Assembly (NCBI GenBank): GCA_964625615.1
Contig: CAZVDU010000198.1
Coordinates: forward strand, 1-6,248
Reading direction: 5' to 3'
Length of the DNA: 6,248 nucleotides
Source: M269 sp964625615
GTDB taxonomy: Bacteria; Pseudomonadota; Gammaproteobacteria; Enterobacterales; Alteromonadaceae
The notes under the pieces: model-generated
The model's input: only the letters and a program-made list of their open reading frames with translations
What the model was told of the DNA's origin: nothing
The model's database searches: none
Program-made: the position numbers and the translations under genes
Shown: in pieces, positions 6,237 to 6,248 of the stretch
Numbering within the stretch: position 1 is the first letter of the stretch
Layout: every line of letters starts with the position of its first letter

Positions 6237-6248
6237 CTTGGTATCATT

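Overview
The window is a chromosomal stretch from an AT-rich Gram-negative bacterium. It most likely comes from a marine gammaproteobacterium of the Vibrio/Shewanella/Pseudoalteromonas type. The grounds are the moderate AT-richness, a ToxR/CadC-type membrane-bound winged-helix regulator with a TPR sensor domain, a secreted FG-GAP/VCBS protein, and Sec-type signal peptides on two further genes. The genus cannot be fixed from this sequence alone. I see no rRNA or tRNA, CRISPR array, transposase, integrase or phage gene.

Layout, left to right: (1) bases 1-668, plus strand, the C-terminal part of an FG-GAP/VCBS repeat protein whose start lies outside the window. (2) Bases 714-1495, plus strand, a tight two-gene unit: a four-helix DUF2975-type membrane protein whose stop codon overlaps by one base the GTG start of a small YozG-like Cro/C1-type HTH regulator. 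(3) Bases 1577-2143, plus strand, a small exported protein of unknown function with four cysteines in its mature part, preceded by a good sigma-70-like promoter. (4) Bases 2144-2357, a convergent intergenic gap with only a weak inverted repeat. (5) Bases 2358-4616, minus strand, a 752-residue one-component regulator: cytoplasmic winged helix, one membrane helix, then a periplasmic TolB/FlgO-like segment and TPRs. (6) Bases 4617-4751, a divergent intergenic region with an 11-bp tandem repeat that is a good operator candidate. (7) Bases 4752-6236, plus strand, an exported metal-dependent amidohydrolase with all the expected metal ligands.

Two gene pairs suggest joint function. The DUF2975 protein and HTH regulator are translationally coupled and probably form a membrane protein/regulator couple. 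The membrane-bound regulator and the divergent exported amidohydrolase share one short control region, which suggests that the regulator senses a periplasmic state or ligand and controls the hydrolase. The substrate and signal are not evident from sequence. The most interesting targets are this regulator/hydrolase pair with its helical-turn-spaced repeat, the lone pair of periplasmic cysteines in the regulator, and an eight-C tract directly after the hydrolase's metal-binding aspartate codon.
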